A stretch of 64,000 bases of DNA from Streptomyces griseus subsp. griseus (GCF_000720255.1 NZ_JOJE01000048.1:62001-126000); one strand, 5' to 3'. Shown: positions 17,722 through 26,398, numbered from the stretch's first letter. The notes: a model not told the origin generated them from the sequence alone. Numbers and translations: made by a program.

Positions 17722-18744
17722 TCATGGACGCCGGTATGTGGCCTCACGTCGGACCTGGGACGGCGTCCTGCCGAACCACCGGCGCGCCGCACGGGTGAGT
17801 GCCGACTGTCCGGCCAGCTCCACCAGCGACGCCACCTGCGAGAACGGCATGTCGGTCCCCGTCAGCAGTCGGTGCGCGGCGTTCTTGCGTACGTCGTCGA
17901 GAATCGCCTGGAACGAGGTGCCCTCGTGCGCCAGCCGCCGCTGCAATGTGCGCGGATGCAGATGCAGCCACTCCGCGACCAGATCGATCCGCGCCGGGAC
18001 CGTGCCCAGCGCGCGGCTGACGGCCGACCGCACCGTGGTCGCGACGCCCTCGCGAGGGTCGGTGTAATGCGCCTCCAGGTACTCCACGACCATGCGCCTC
18101 AGTTCGGGGTTGACCGGGGTCGACATCGGCTGGGCGAAGAGCTTCGTGGGCACCCGCAGCAGGGCGCGACCGGTGTCGAAGTGGACCGGCGCGCCGAAGA
18201 ACTCGGTGTACACGGACTCGTCGGTGAGCGGCGGATGGGGCATGTAGACGCCGAGCAGCTCGTATCCGCCGCTCATCGTGATGAGATTGCGGTGCAGCAG
18301 GCCCAGACCGGCGTCGATCGTCTGCGGCTCGTACGGGACATCCGGATGCAGCATCCGATACTCGACGGCCCCCACCCCCGCATAGCGCTCGGGATCATCC
18401 GCGCGAGACAGACGAATGCCCTGGTTGTGCACGAACAGAAACCGTGACGCGCAGTCCAGGCCCTCCCCGACGGTGTCGCAGTTCCCGACCGCCAGGGCCA
18501 GCGGACCGAGCATCGACATGTCCTGATACGCCGCCAGACGCAGCCCGAGGTCCGGGCAGTCCAGCTCCTTCGTCGCGCGGCGCAGGATCCGTCCGGCCGT
18601 CACCGTCGGCAACAATCCATGATCGGAGTCCAGGTCACCGGGCGAAACACCGAACTCGGCCAGCAGCCCCTCCCCGTCGCCGCCGAGACCGTCGACAAGG
18701 CGGTCGATGCCCCGGATCGCAGCGGCCCGGATCTCCATCTGCAT
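17722..18744 (-). CDS. AraC-family regulator with Arabinose_bd-type sensor domain
   Basis: A 340-residue regulator. The N-terminal about 200 residues match the sensor domain found in OruR/AlkR-type AraC proteins (AAYQDMSMLGPLALAVGNCDTVGEGL). The C-terminal double helix-turn-helix reads VAEWLHLHPRTLQRRLAHEGTSF and then VASLVELAGQSALTRAARRWFGRTPSQVR. Such regulators often sit next to and activate oxidoreductase or hydrocarbon/ketone-degradation genes; here the BVMO and hydrolase follow in the same direction. No inverted repeat in the 77-bp gap stands out as its site. Confidence 0.85.
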   Translation of the reverse strand: MQMEIRAAAIRGIDRLVDGLGGDGEGLLAEFGVSPGDLDSDHGLLPTVTAGRILRRATKELDCPDLGLRLAAYQDMSMLGPLALAVGNCDTVGEGLDCASRFLFVHNQGIRLSRADDPERYAGVGAVEYRMLHPDVPYEPQTIDAGLGLLHRNLITMSGGYELLGVYMPHPPLTDESVYTEFFGAPVHFDTGRALLRVPTKLFAQPMSTPVNPELRRMVVEYLEAHYTDPREGVATTVRSAVSRALGTVPARIDLVAEWLHLHPRTLQRRLAHEGTSFQAILDDVRKNAAHRLLTGTDMPFSQVASLVELAGQSALTRAARRWFGRTPSQVRREATYRRP

Positions 18745-18826
18745 GCGTCAAACGGTACCGCCGAGGGGCGGTGTGCTTGGCGGTGTGCGCCAGTTCGACG
18801 CCCCACGGATCGAATGAGCGAGCATC

Positions 18827-18863
18827 GGGGCCCCGGTCACGGAAACGCCGTGGCCGGGGCCCC
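18827..18863 (-). terminator. hairpin terminator after the infA paralogue
   Basis: Arms 18827-18842 and 18848-18863 (GGGGCCCCGGTCACGG and its near-perfect complement, 15 of 16 pairs) lie 34 bp beyond the stop of the IF-1 gene. Confidence 0.8.
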
Positions 18864-18896
18864 AGGATCAGTTGCCTCGGAAGGTGCCGACCGAGG

Positions 18897-19121
18897 CTAG
18901 TTCCGGTACCGGAACACGATCCGGCCGCGCGTCAGGTCGTACGGCGGGAGTTCCACCAGCACCCGGTCTTCCAGCATGATCTTGATGTAGTTCTTGCGGA
19001 TCTTCCCGCTGATGTGCGCGAGCACCTGGTGGCCGTTCTCGAGCTCCACGGTGAACATGGCGCTGCGCAGGCACTCGACGACCTTGCCCTCGACTTCGAT
19101 GACGTTCTTGTTCTTGGTCAT
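18897..19121 (-). CDS. infA: translation initiation factor IF-1 (paralogue outside the ribosomal cluster)
   Basis: A 74-residue S1/OB-fold protein that binds the 30S A site during initiation. It matches IF-1 over its whole length: [39 protein letters not shown] and [14 protein letters not shown]. The standard Streptomyces infA sits beside rpmJ and rpsM; here there are no ribosomal genes, so this is an additional copy. It diverges from the usual form (start TKNKNVIEV and [11 protein letters not shown]). Its ATG overlaps the stop of the acetyltransferase gene by four bases (ATGA), so its translation should depend on that gene. A strong terminator follows. Such extra IF-1 copies may be used under special conditions (inference). 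Confidence 0.92.
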   Translation of the reverse strand: MTKNKNVIEVEGKVVECLRSAMFTVELENGHQVLAHISGKIRKNYIKIMLEDRVLVELPPYDLTRGRIVFRYRN

Positions 19122-19909
19122 CGCACCAGCTCCAGGTTGCTGCTCATCGGCCGAGCGCCGATGCCCTCGAACAACGCCGAGGCTGCTTGGTTGGACTCGT
19201 GGACTTCGGTCCAGGCCGCGGCGAACCCGGCGCCGTGCAGCGTCCCCAGCGCGTGGGCCAGCAGCGCCCGCGCGATGCCGCGGCGCTGCTCGCCGGCCCT
19301 GACCGCGACCAGCCCGATGCGGGGCCGGTTCACCGTCACCACTCGGATCAGACCGAGGTAGCGGTCCGGCGCCGCGGCCACCGCGTACTTCGACGGGTCG
19401 ACGATGGTGTCGCCTTCGGGGCGGGGAATCACCTCCGCGGGCATCGACTGCCACCCGACGAGGGCCCCGACTTCCTCACGGATCGCGCGGTCCACCGCCC
19501 GCAGCAGACTCTCGTCCGCCTGACCTGCGGGCACGATCGTCACGCCCGGAGGCGGCAGCACCGCTTCGAGCCCTGCGACCCTCGGGTCGGTCGGGACGAC
19601 GTACTCCCACTCGCGGCGCCGGATCGTGAACCCGGCCCGCCGCCAACCGGCCGTCAGCTCGACATCTGCTTCGTCGACCACCGTGTACAGCGGCGTCGGC
19701 AGTTCCGCCAGCATCACCTCGGCGAGCCGGTCGAAGGTGGCGTCGCGCCAGGCGTCGATGCCGACGAACAAGCGTCCGTCGGGCCGGTGATGCGCATACC
19801 CGCGGCCGACCACCAGGTCGTCATCCAGCGCATGCCATTGCCTGTCCGCGACGCGCGTGATCACCACGGCGTCTTCGCTCAGGCCAGATGTGAATGGCTT
19901 TGTATTCAT
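19118..19909 (-). CDS. GNAT-family N-acetyltransferase
   Basis: A 263-residue protein with the acetyl-CoA-binding GNAT motif near the C-terminus: [24 protein letters not shown], followed by [20 protein letters not shown]. The N-terminal half ([19 protein letters not shown]) is less conserved and may be a degenerate second GNAT domain that binds the substrate. The ATG at 19909 follows GAAGGG. The stop overlaps the start of the IF-1 gene, so the two are made together. The acetylated target is unknown; a ribosomal or antibiotic substrate is possible but unsupported. Confidence 0.85.
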   Translation of the reverse strand: MNTKPFTSGLSEDAVVITRVADRQWHALDDDLVVGRGYAHHRPDGRLFVGIDAWRDATFDRLAEVMLAELPTPLYTVVDEADVELTAGWRRAGFTIRRREWEYVVPTDPRVAGLEAVLPPPGVTIVPAGQADESLLRAVDRAIREEVGALVGWQSMPAEVIPRPEGDTIVDPSKYAVAAAPDRYLGLIRVVTVNRPRIGLVAVRAGEQRRGIARALLAHALGTLHGAGFAAAWTEVHESNQAASALFEGIGARPMSSNLELVR

Positions 19910-20143
19910 CGCAATGCCCTTCCAGGAGTGCCTCGATCTCAGGCGCTCCTGGCGACACCGAACGTCAGCCGCCGGACCGTGACGGATTGAGGGAGCACCC
20001 ATGGGTGACTGTGTTCACGGGGCTCACCTCCCTACGACGACTTCACGGTCCAGCAGGAAAGTAGCAGCGGGGCGCCGCCTCGCTCAAACCTTTTTCCGTG
20101 GCCCCGGGAGGCACGGGCGGCGGTCACGAAGACCGCAGTAGAA

Positions 20144-20159
20144 TATGACAATTGTTATA
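20144..20159. promoter_or_regulatory. TetR-type operator B (own promoter of the TetR gene)
   Basis: TATGAC-AATT-GTTATA, a perfect 16-bp palindrome, 29 bp upstream of the TetR start codon. It is the most symmetrical of the four copies in the window and shows autoregulation. Confidence 0.85.
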
Positions 20160-20187
20160 GCCACAGGGGTCGGAAGGGGTCGCGTAC

Positions 20188-20772
20188 GTGACCAAGAACA
20201 ACCCGTCAGCGCGCGACCGGATCGTGGCCGGCGCAGCCGACATGATCAGTAGGCGCGGCCTGAACGCGACAAGCATCCGGGAGACGGCCAAGCACGCCAG
20301 GGCGCCGCTCGGCTCTACGTACCACTACTTCCCCGAGGGCAAGCAGCAGCTGGTCACGGAGGCAGTCCGCTTCACGGGCGAGTGGACCGCGCGCAGCCTG
20401 CGCAAGGAGTTGCAGGCGGGGCCGGTCGCCGGCCTGCGGGCCTTCCTCGCCCTGTGGCGCAAGATCGTCGTCGAAAGCGACTTCCGGGCCGGCTGCCCCG
20501 TCCTCGCCGTCTCCATCGAGGAACCCCCCACCGACGAGACGTCAGCCGCCCTCGCCGCCGCAGCCGACGTCTTCACCACATGGGAGAACCTGCTCGCCGA
20601 CTCGCTGCGCGAGCACGGCGTCGAGCCCGATCAGGCGGCCCAGCTCGCGACGCTGATCGTCGCGGCGGTCGAGGGAACGGTGGCCATGTGCCGCGCCAAG
20701 CACAGCACCCAGCCTCTCGACCACACCGCCGAGCAGTTGCAGGCGCTCATCCTGGCCACGATCAAAGGCTGA
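20188..20772 (+). CDS. TetR-family repressor (LmrA/YxaF type)
   Basis: A 194-residue repressor. The N-terminal helix-turn-helix reads ARDRIVAGAADMISRRGLNATSIRETAKHARAPLGSTYHYFP, and the later part (KQQLVTEAVRF, GCPVLAVSIEE, DQAAQLATLIVAAVEGTVAMCRA) fits the LmrA/YxaF C-terminal domain that binds flavonoid- or drug-like ligands. GTG start. It is convergent with the tautomerase gene (19 bp between stops). A perfect palindrome lies upstream of its own start, with matching copies before the tautomerase and the ABM/dehydrogenase pair, so it should control all three. Confidence 0.88.
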   Translation: MTKNNPSARDRIVAGAADMISRRGLNATSIRETAKHARAPLGSTYHYFPEGKQQLVTEAVRFTGEWTARSLRKELQAGPVAGLRAFLALWRKIVVESDFRAGCPVLAVSIEEPPTDETSAALAAAADVFTTWENLLADSLREHGVEPDQAAQLATLIVAAVEGTVAMCRAKHSTQPLDHTAEQLQALILATIKG

Positions 20773-20791
20773 GCGCCCGGCACTCCAGACC

Positions 20792-21268
20792 TCAGAGACC
20801 CAACGCGGCGCGCACCGCCTTGACCCGCTCCTCAGTGAACACCCCGCTCTCCAGCAGCGGCAGGATCGACAGCACGCCCCCGGACGAACCCCAACTGCCC
20901 TCGTCGATCACCCGGAAGTTGACCCACCAGCCCGGCGCCGGCTTCTCCAGTCCGCACGCCGCCGCCAGCGCGGCGAGGACCCGCTCGATGACCTCGGCCC
21001 GCACCTCCGGCCCCCAGGCGGCATCCATGACCGCGAGATCGATCACCATCACATCCAGTTCCGGGTCGGCGTCCGCCAACAGCCGGCCGCCGATGGCCAT
21101 CATGTCCCGCTCGCGCTCCACGAAATGCACCTGGAACCCGACCCGGGCGGCCGGGGCATGCTGCCCCACCTCAGGCACCAGCACCGCGTCCGTCAGGGTC
21201 TCGGCCAGCTCACGGCGCTGCTCCAGACTCAGGCGCCCCGTCGGCGCGCTCACGGTGATGATGGTCAC
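20792..21268 (-). CDS. tautomerase-superfamily protein lacking the usual Pro1
   Basis: A 158-residue protein of the 4-oxalocrotonate tautomerase/MIF superfamily with two beta-alpha-beta units: ITVSAPTGRLSLEQRRELAETLTDAVL opens the first, and LDVMVIDLAVMDAAWGPEVRAEVIERVLAAL leads into the second. Family members use an N-terminal Pro as the catalytic base, exposed after removal of Met. Here the second residue is Thr, so normal tautomerase chemistry may be lost or changed. The GTG start follows AGGAGG at a spacing of five, which overlaps operator C by one base. Two TetR-type operators precede it. Confidence 0.8.
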   Translation of the reverse strand: MTIITVSAPTGRLSLEQRRELAETLTDAVLVPEVGQHAPAARVGFQVHFVERERDMMAIGGRLLADADPELDVMVIDLAVMDAAWGPEVRAEVIERVLAALAAACGLEKPAPGWWVNFRVIDEGSWGSSGGVLSILPLLESGVFTEERVKAVRAALGL

Positions 21269-21278
21269 GGCATCCTCC

Positions 21279-21294
21279 TATGACAGTCGTTATA
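21279..21294. promoter_or_regulatory. TetR-type operator C (tautomerase, proximal)
   Basis: TATGAC-AGTC-GTTATA, directly upstream of and touching the AGGAGG ribosome site of the tautomerase gene. Same half-sites as operators A, B and D. Confidence 0.85.
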
Positions 21295-21314
21295 GACGAC
21301 AGGCTACACATTCC

Positions 21315-21330
21315 TATAACGGATGTCATA
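21315..21330. promoter_or_regulatory. TetR-type operator D (tautomerase, distal)
   Basis: TATAAC-GGAT-GTCATA, the reverse complement of TATGAC-ATCC-GTTATA, 36 bp upstream of operator C. A tandem pair at this promoter suggests tighter control than at the other targets. Confidence 0.85.
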
Positions 21331-21619
21331 GCAAGATGGCCCTTCGACTCCCTGCCATGGTTCGCCCGGCCACGAGCACCGGAGTCAGCGTCGGCCCGAG
21401 TTCTCGTAGAGCTTGACGCGGTGGCACCGCCGACCATGCGGCGACGGCCGGCCGGGGCAGCCCGGACCTTCGCCGGAAGCTGCCGGTGACGGGCGAAGTG
21501 ACTGCTCCCGGCGGCCGGCCTTCGGGCCAATGGACCATCGCGACCAGACTTGGCCTTCGCTGCCGCCAAAATCGGCCTGCATGTTCACGGACGGGAACCT
21601 GGGGAGCGCGTGTTCCGGC

Positions 21620-22270
21620 TCACGACCCGGACTGAGCCACCACCGGGTCGCTACCCGGGGACCGGGGCGCCGCGCCGTGGCGACGGGCGCCGAGCGGGCT
21701 GAGTTCGAAGGCCAACCGTCCCATCGCAATGAGGGTGCCCTGCCCGAAGACGAGAATCAGCCACCACCCGTCATCCCAGTACCAGTTCTCGGTCCAGGGC
21801 TGTGTGATCGCCAACGTCCCGATCAAGTGCGAGACGGCGACGACGATGCCCGTCCGCCGCCGACGGGGACAGAGGAACGGCAGCATCGCCCAGAGCACGG
21901 AGGCCGGCACCAGCCAGGGGGCGAAGAACGGCAGACCGGACACGATGGGCCTCAATATCGGTAGAGAGCACAGCCTGCCTACCGTCGCACCGGCGGGCCC
22001 GTGGAACCAGCTCGGCTGGATATCGCACGGATCACGATGCACCCCTGCCGGCCCGCCGGAACCGGCAACCGGCAACCGGCAACCGGCAACCGGCAACCGG
22101 CACATCCCCCCGGCTGCTGCTCGGCTCACCGCTGCGGATCCGACCATGGCGAGCACTCTTGGCCGGCTCCGCTCGATCGCGGTGCCGCGCGGACCGGCTC
22201 GACCACCGACGCCGACACCGCGTAAGCCCGCCGGTCCACAACAAACCCAGGGCTGCGACTCCGACGTCAC
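21620..22270 (-). CDS. possible small membrane protein, unrecognised
   Basis: An open frame of 216 codons. Its C-terminal half reads as a membrane protein with three hydrophobic segments: ILRPIVSGLPFFAPWLVPAS and the run up to MLPFL, then TGIVVAVSHLIGTLAITQPW, then WWLILVFGQGTLIAMG. The N-terminal half is low in complexity and contains the 7-bp repeat at 22060-22101, so the true start is probably further in (no convincing ribosome site seen). Family not recognised. If real it is a DUF-type integral membrane protein. The 21331-21619 stretch holds no other gene. Confidence 0.4.
   Translation of the reverse strand: MTSESQPWVCCGPAGLRGVGVGGRAGPRGTAIERSRPRVLAMVGSAAVSRAAAGGMCRLPVAGCRLPVAGSGGPAGVHRDPCDIQPSWFHGPAGATVGRLCSLPILRPIVSGLPFFAPWLVPASVLWAMLPFLCPRRRRTGIVVAVSHLIGTLAITQPWTENWYWDDGWWLILVFGQGTLIAMGRLAFELSPLGARRHGAAPRSPGSDPVVAQSGS
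22060..22101. repeat. tandem repeat, AACCGGC x 6
   Basis: Six perfect head-to-tail copies of the 7-mer AACCGGC (42 bp). Because 7 is not a multiple of 3, a change of one copy would shift the frame of the overlapping minus-strand open frame, in which it encodes two turns of RLPVAGC. Confidence 0.9.
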
Positions 22271-22358
22271 GCTCCGGCAGCTCTCGCGAAAGCCCGCCCG
22301 GGCGCCTCGCCTGCTCTCTGTCGACAGACGTTCATGGGACGTTCCGCCGCCCGAGCGG

Positions 22359-23087
22359 TCACCCGGAGGCTGTTGTCATGTCCGGGTTGCCGTAGTACGC
22401 GTCAGGGCCGTGCTTGCGGGTGTAGTGGCGGTTGAGCAGGTGGCTGGGCGGTGGGGCCGTCGGGGCGAGGCTGAGGGTGTGGAGGGCGATGTCGGCGACC
22501 GCCTCGCAGATGATCGCGTGTTCCAGGGACTTGCGGGCGGTGGCGCCCCAGGCGAAGGGGCCGTGGTGGGCGACGAGCGCGGCCGGGACCTCGACGGCTT
22601 TCTGGTCTGCCTCCTCCAGCAGGTCGACGATGACGCGGCCGGTGTTGTACTCGTAGTCCTTCGCGCACTGGTCGGCGGTGAGGTCGGGGGTGCAGGGGAT
22701 GGGACCGTTGAAGGTGTCGGCGTGGGTGGTGCCGAGGACGGGTATCTCGCGGTGGGCCTGGGCGAAGGCGACGGCGTGGGTCGAGTGCGTGTGGGTGACG
22801 CCGCCGATCGAGGGGAACGCCAGGTACAGGCAGCGGTGGGTCTCGGTGTCGGTGGAGGGGCGCAGGTCGCCGTCGACGACCGCGCCGTCCGACAGCCGTA
22901 CGGTCACCAGGTGGTCGATGGTGAGGTCCTCGTAGGGCACCCCGGAGGGCTTGATGACGAACACCCCCGCCTCGCGGTCGACTCCGCTGACATTGCCCCA
23001 CGTCAGGGTCGCCAGGCCGACCTGGGGGATGGCGAGGTTCGCGTCGAGGACCTCCTGCCGCAGACCGTCGCGTACAGCTACGGGCAT
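22359..23087 (-). CDS. araD: L-ribulose-5-phosphate 4-epimerase
   Basis: Converts L-ribulose 5-phosphate to D-xylulose 5-phosphate, the last step of the bacterial arabinose pathway. The 242-residue protein is a class II aldolase/epimerase: LATLTWGNVSGVDRE near the start, PSGVPYEDL, the zinc-binding GVTHTHSTHAVAFAQ, HADTFNGPIPCTPDLT and a third His in HGPFAWG. It is the last gene of araB-araA-araD, 28 bp after araA. The cytoplasmic product enters the pentose phosphate pathway. Confidence 0.95.
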   Translation of the reverse strand: MPVAVRDGLRQEVLDANLAIPQVGLATLTWGNVSGVDREAGVFVIKPSGVPYEDLTIDHLVTVRLSDGAVVDGDLRPSTDTETHRCLYLAFPSIGGVTHTHSTHAVAFAQAHREIPVLGTTHADTFNGPIPCTPDLTADQCAKDYEYNTGRVIVDLLEEADQKAVEVPAALVAHHGPFAWGATARKSLEHAIICEAVADIALHTLSLAPTAPPPSHLLNRHYTRKHGPDAYYGNPDMTTASG

Positions 23088-23115
23088 CGCTCGACTCCTT
23101 CGTCACGGTCGTCGG

Positions 23116-24630
23116 TCACAGGCTCTGGGCGAGTCGGTGGTAGGCGGCGTTCCACCGGATTTCCTTGGCGAGTTGCTCGACGTCGGTGTCCGCGCCGATG
23201 GTGAGCAGTTCGACGCCGGTCATGGCGGCGTAGTCGGTCAGTGTCTCGGCATCGACGGCCGAGCTGAGCACGGTGTGGTGCGGGGCGCCGGCGAGCAGCC
23301 AGCTCTCGGCCGATTCCGCGAGCGAGGGGCGTGGCTTCCACACGGCCCGGGCCACGGGAAGTTTGTGCAGGCGCTCGCTGGGGGCGACGACGTCGACCTC
23401 GTTGGCGGTCAGCCGGAAGCGGTCGCCCAGGTCGGAGAGGCCGACGACCAGGGCGGGGCCCTCGGCCGCGTCGAAGACCAGGCGGACCGGGTCCTCGCGT
23501 CCGCCGATGGACAACGGGTGGATCTCGCAGCGCGGGCGGTCGGCGGCCACCGAGGGGCAGACCTCCAGCATGTGCGCACCGAGGATGCGGGGTGTTCCGG
23601 GGCCGAGGTGGTAGGTGTAGTCCTCCATGAAGGTGGTGCCGCCGGGCTGTCCCTGTCCCATCACCTTCATCACGCGCAGCAGCGCGGAGGTCTTCCAGTC
23701 GCCCTCGCCGCCGAAGCCGTAACCGTCCGCCATCAGCCGCTGGACGGCCAGGCCGGGGAGCTGGCGCAGTCCGCCGAGGTCCTCGAAGTTGGTGGTGAAG
23801 GCGGTGAAACCGCCCTCGGTGAGGAAGGTGCGCAGGCCGAGTTCCTGGCGGGCGGCGTACAGCAGGGACTCGTGGCGGATGCCGCCGGGACGCAGGGCCG
23901 GGACGACGTTGTACAACTCGACGTATTCAGCGGCGAGTTCGGCGGCCGCCTTGTCCTCGACGGCGTCGACCACGGCGACCAGGTCGTTGACCGCGTAGGT
24001 GTTCACGGAGAAGCCGAAGCGCATCTGGGCCTCGACCTTGTCGCCCTCGGTGACCGCGACGTCCCGCATGTTGTCGCCGAAGCGCGCCAGGCGCAGGGTA
24101 CGCGCCGCCTGGCGACCGGCGGCGGCCCGCGCCCAGGCGGCGATACGCCGGATCACGCGCGGGTCCGTCGCGTGACCGGCGACGATCTTGCGGTCGATGC
24201 CGAGCCGAGCCTCGATGTGGGCGAACTCGCGGTCGCCGTGGGCGGCCTGGTTGAGGTTCATGAAGTCCATGTCGATGCTCGACCAGGGCAGCGACAGGTT
24301 GTACTGGGTGTGCAGGTGCAGCACGGGCCGGTCCAGTGCGCTGAGTCCGGCGATCCACATCTTGGCCGGGGAGAAGGTGTGCATCCACACGATCACCCCC
24401 ACGCAGACGTCGGAGGCGGTGGCTTCCTGGCACAGGCGGCGGATCGCCTCGGCGTCGGTGAGGACAGGCTTCCACACGACCCGCAGGGGGATCCGCTCGG
24501 CCGAGTCCAGCCTTTCGGCGATCTGCCCGGCCTGGTGGGCGACCTGGCGCAGCACGTCGTCGCCGTACAGTCCCTGGCTGCCGGTGAGAAACCAGATCTC
24601 CTGGCCGTCGGACGGCTTTTCGGGGGTCAT
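23116..24630 (-). CDS. araA: L-arabinose isomerase
   Basis: Interconverts L-arabinose and L-ribulose with Mn2+. The 504-residue protein matches full-length Ara[21 protein letters not shown] at the start, [32 protein letters not shown], the metal-site region [14 protein letters not shown] and [23 protein letters not shown], and [12 protein letters not shown] codon just before (24633) is possible, but the ATG at 24630 is seven bases from AAAGGA and is preferred. It lies 50 bp after araB and 28 bp before araD in one operon. Confidence 0.95.
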   Translation of the reverse strand: MTPEKPSDGQEIWFLTGSQGLYGDDVLRQVAHQAGQIAERLDSAERIPLRVVWKPVLTDAEAIRRLCQEATASDVCVGVIVWMHTFSPAKMWIAGLSALDRPVLHLHTQYNLSLPWSSIDMDFMNLNQAAHGDREFAHIEARLGIDRKIVAGHATDPRVIRRIAAWARAAAGRQAARTLRLARFGDNMRDVAVTEGDKVEAQMRFGFSVNTYAVNDLVAVVDAVEDKAAAELAAEYVELYNVVPALRPGGIRHESLLYAARQELGLRTFLTEGGFTAFTTNFEDLGGLRQLPGLAVQRLMADGYGFGGEGDWKTSALLRVMKVMGQGQPGGTTFMEDYTYHLGPGTPRILGAHMLEVCPSVAADRPRCEIHPLSIGGREDPVRLVFDAAEGPALVVGLSDLGDRFRLTANEVDVVAPSERLHKLPVARAVWKPRPSLAESAESWLLAGAPHHTVLSSAVDAETLTDYAAMTGVELLTIGADTDVEQLAKEIRWNAAYHRLAQSL

Positions 24631-24680
24631 CACGGGGTCCTTTCGAGTTCAGCGGCTTGGGGCGGGAGTTGTCGGGCCGC

Positions 24681-26363
24681 TCAGGCGGAGGCGTCGGCGC
24701 GGATGCGGCGCAGGCGGTGCATGACGTCGTTGGTGCCGCGGCCGAAGTAGTCGTGCAGCAGCCGGTACTCCTCGTACAGGCGGTCGTAGGCCGCGGCGCG
24801 TTCCGGGTCCGGCTGGTAGACGCCGGGGTCGGCCTTGCCCATCGACCGGGCGGCGGCCTGGATGTCGGGGTACGCCCCCGCCGCCACCGCGGCGTGCATC
24901 GCCGCGCCGAGAGCGGGGCCCTGGGTGGAGCCGATGACGCCGAGGGGACGGCGGGTGATGTCCGCGTAGATCTGCATCAGCAGCGCGTTCTTCGTCAGAC
25001 CGCCCGCGATGATCAGCTCCTCGACCGGCACCCCGGCCGTCTCGAACGCCTCGATGATGGTCCGGGTGCCGAAGGCGGTGGCTTCCAGCAGCGCGCGGTA
25101 GACGTCCTCCGGGCGGGTGGACAGCGTCAGTCCGACCAGCACGCCGCTCAGGTCGTGGTCGACCAGGACGGAGCGGTTGCCGCTGTGCCAGTCCAACGCG
25201 ATCAGCCCGTGTTCGCCGACCTGTTGTCCGGCCGCGAGGGCCGTCAGGTGCTCGTGCGCGTCGCGGCCGAGGGCGGCGGCCTGTTCGGCGTACGCGGCGG
25301 GGAATCCGGTGCGCACGAACCAGCCGAAGATGTCCCCGACGCCGCTCTGCCCGGCCTCGTAGCCCCACAGGCCCGGCAGGATGCCGCCGTCGACCACGCC
25401 GCACATGCCCGGCACCGTCTCGTTGCGGTCGGAGCTCATCACATGGCAGGTCGAGGTACCCATGATGGCGACCATCTGCCCCGGCTCCACCGCGCCCGCC
25501 GCGGGCGCCGTCACATGCGCGTCGACATTGCCCACGCACACCGCGATGCCCTCCGGCAGCCCCGTCCAGGCCGCCGCCTCGGCCGTCAGCTGCCCGGCCT
25601 TCGCGCCCAACTGGCCGATCGGCTGCTCCAGTTTGTCCGTCACGAAGTCGGCGAAGCCGGGGTTGAGTGCTTCCAGGTAGGCACGGGAGGGGTAGGCGCC
25701 GTCCTGGAACTGGCCCTTGTAACCGGCGGTGCAGGCGTTGCGCAGGTACGTGCCGCACAGCTGCCAGACGATCCAGTCCGCCGCCTCCACCCACCGCTCC
25801 GTGCGGTGGTAGATCTCGGGGTCCTCCTCCAGGAGCTGGAGCGCCTTGGCGAACTCCCACTCCGAGGAGATCTTGCCGCCGTACCGCTGCAGCCAGGGCT
25901 CCTTGCGTTCGGCGGCCAGGGCGTTGATGCGGTCGGCCTGGGCCTGGGCCGCGTGATGGCGCCACAGCTTCACGTAGGCGTGCGGACGGCCGGTGTACTC
26001 GGGCAGTTCGCACAACGGGGTGCCGTCGGCCAGCACCGGCAACACCGTGCAGGCAGTGAAGTCCGTGCCGATGCCGATGACTTGTTCGGGTCGCGCCCCG
26101 GCGGCCGCGAGCGCCGCCGGCACCGCGTGGCGCAGCACGTCGACGTAGTCCGACGGCACCTGGAGGGCCCAGTCGGGGGGCAGCCCCGTGCCGTCCGGCA
26201 GTTTCCGGTCCAGGACCGCGTGCCGGTACTCGTGCTCGGCCGTCCCCAACTCAGCGCCGTCCCGCACGCGGACCACGACGGCCCGTCCTGACAGGGTTCC
26301 GAAATCAACTCCCACGACGCAGGGTTCCGGGTTCCCCGCTGTCTCATGTCCGGTGCTCACCAT
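24681..26363 (-). CDS. araB: ribulokinase
   Basis: Phosphorylates L-ribulose with ATP. The 560-residue FGGY-family kinase shows CVVGVDFGTLSGRAVVV (first phosphate loop), SEWEFAKALQLL, NVDAHVTAPAAGAVEPG and IMGTSTCHVM, and the second loop ELIIAGGLTKNALLMQIYADI. The ATG at 26363 follows GGAGGAGG; the open frame runs 23 codons further but without support. It is the first gene of araBAD. The ATP-binding transporter genes end 102 bp upstream, and the 12-bp palindrome TCGATATATCGA lies 24-35 bp before the start. Confidence 0.95.
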   Translation of the reverse strand: MVSTGHETAGNPEPCVVGVDFGTLSGRAVVVRVRDGAELGTAEHEYRHAVLDRKLPDGTGLPPDWALQVPSDYVDVLRHAVPAALAAAGARPEQVIGIGTDFTACTVLPVLADGTPLCELPEYTGRPHAYVKLWRHHAAQAQADRINALAAERKEPWLQRYGGKISSEWEFAKALQLLEEDPEIYHRTERWVEAADWIVWQLCGTYLRNACTAGYKGQFQDGAYPSRAYLEALNPGFADFVTDKLEQPIGQLGAKAGQLTAEAAAWTGLPEGIAVCVGNVDAHVTAPAAGAVEPGQMVAIMGTSTCHVMSSDRNETVPGMCGVVDGGILPGLWGYEAGQSGVGDIFGWFVRTGFPAAYAEQAAALGRDAHEHLTALAAGQQVGEHGLIALDWHSGNRSVLVDHDLSGVLVGLTLSTRPEDVYRALLEATAFGTRTIIEAFETAGVPVEELIIAGGLTKNALLMQIYADITRRPLGVIGSTQGPALGAAMHAAVAAGAYPDIQAAARSMGKADPGVYQPDPERAAAYDRLYEEYRLLHDYFGRGTNDVMHRLRRIRADASA

Positions 26364-26386
26364 CAGCCTCCTCCACACAGAGGTGT

Positions 26387-26398
26387 TCGATATATCGA
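26387..26398. promoter_or_regulatory. palindrome TCGATATATCGA before araB
   Basis: A perfect 12-bp AT-rich palindrome between the ABC permease stop and the araB start, 24 bp upstream of the latter. It could be an operator or part of the -10 region. It differs from the TTGTTAGCGC-type sites of the arabinose regulator. Confidence 0.35.

Noticed and set aside
13446-21330. Antibiotic biosynthesis cluster (ABM, BVMO, tautomerase)
   Set aside because: There is no PKS, NRPS, terpene or other core synthase in the window; these tailoring-type genes fit catabolism better.
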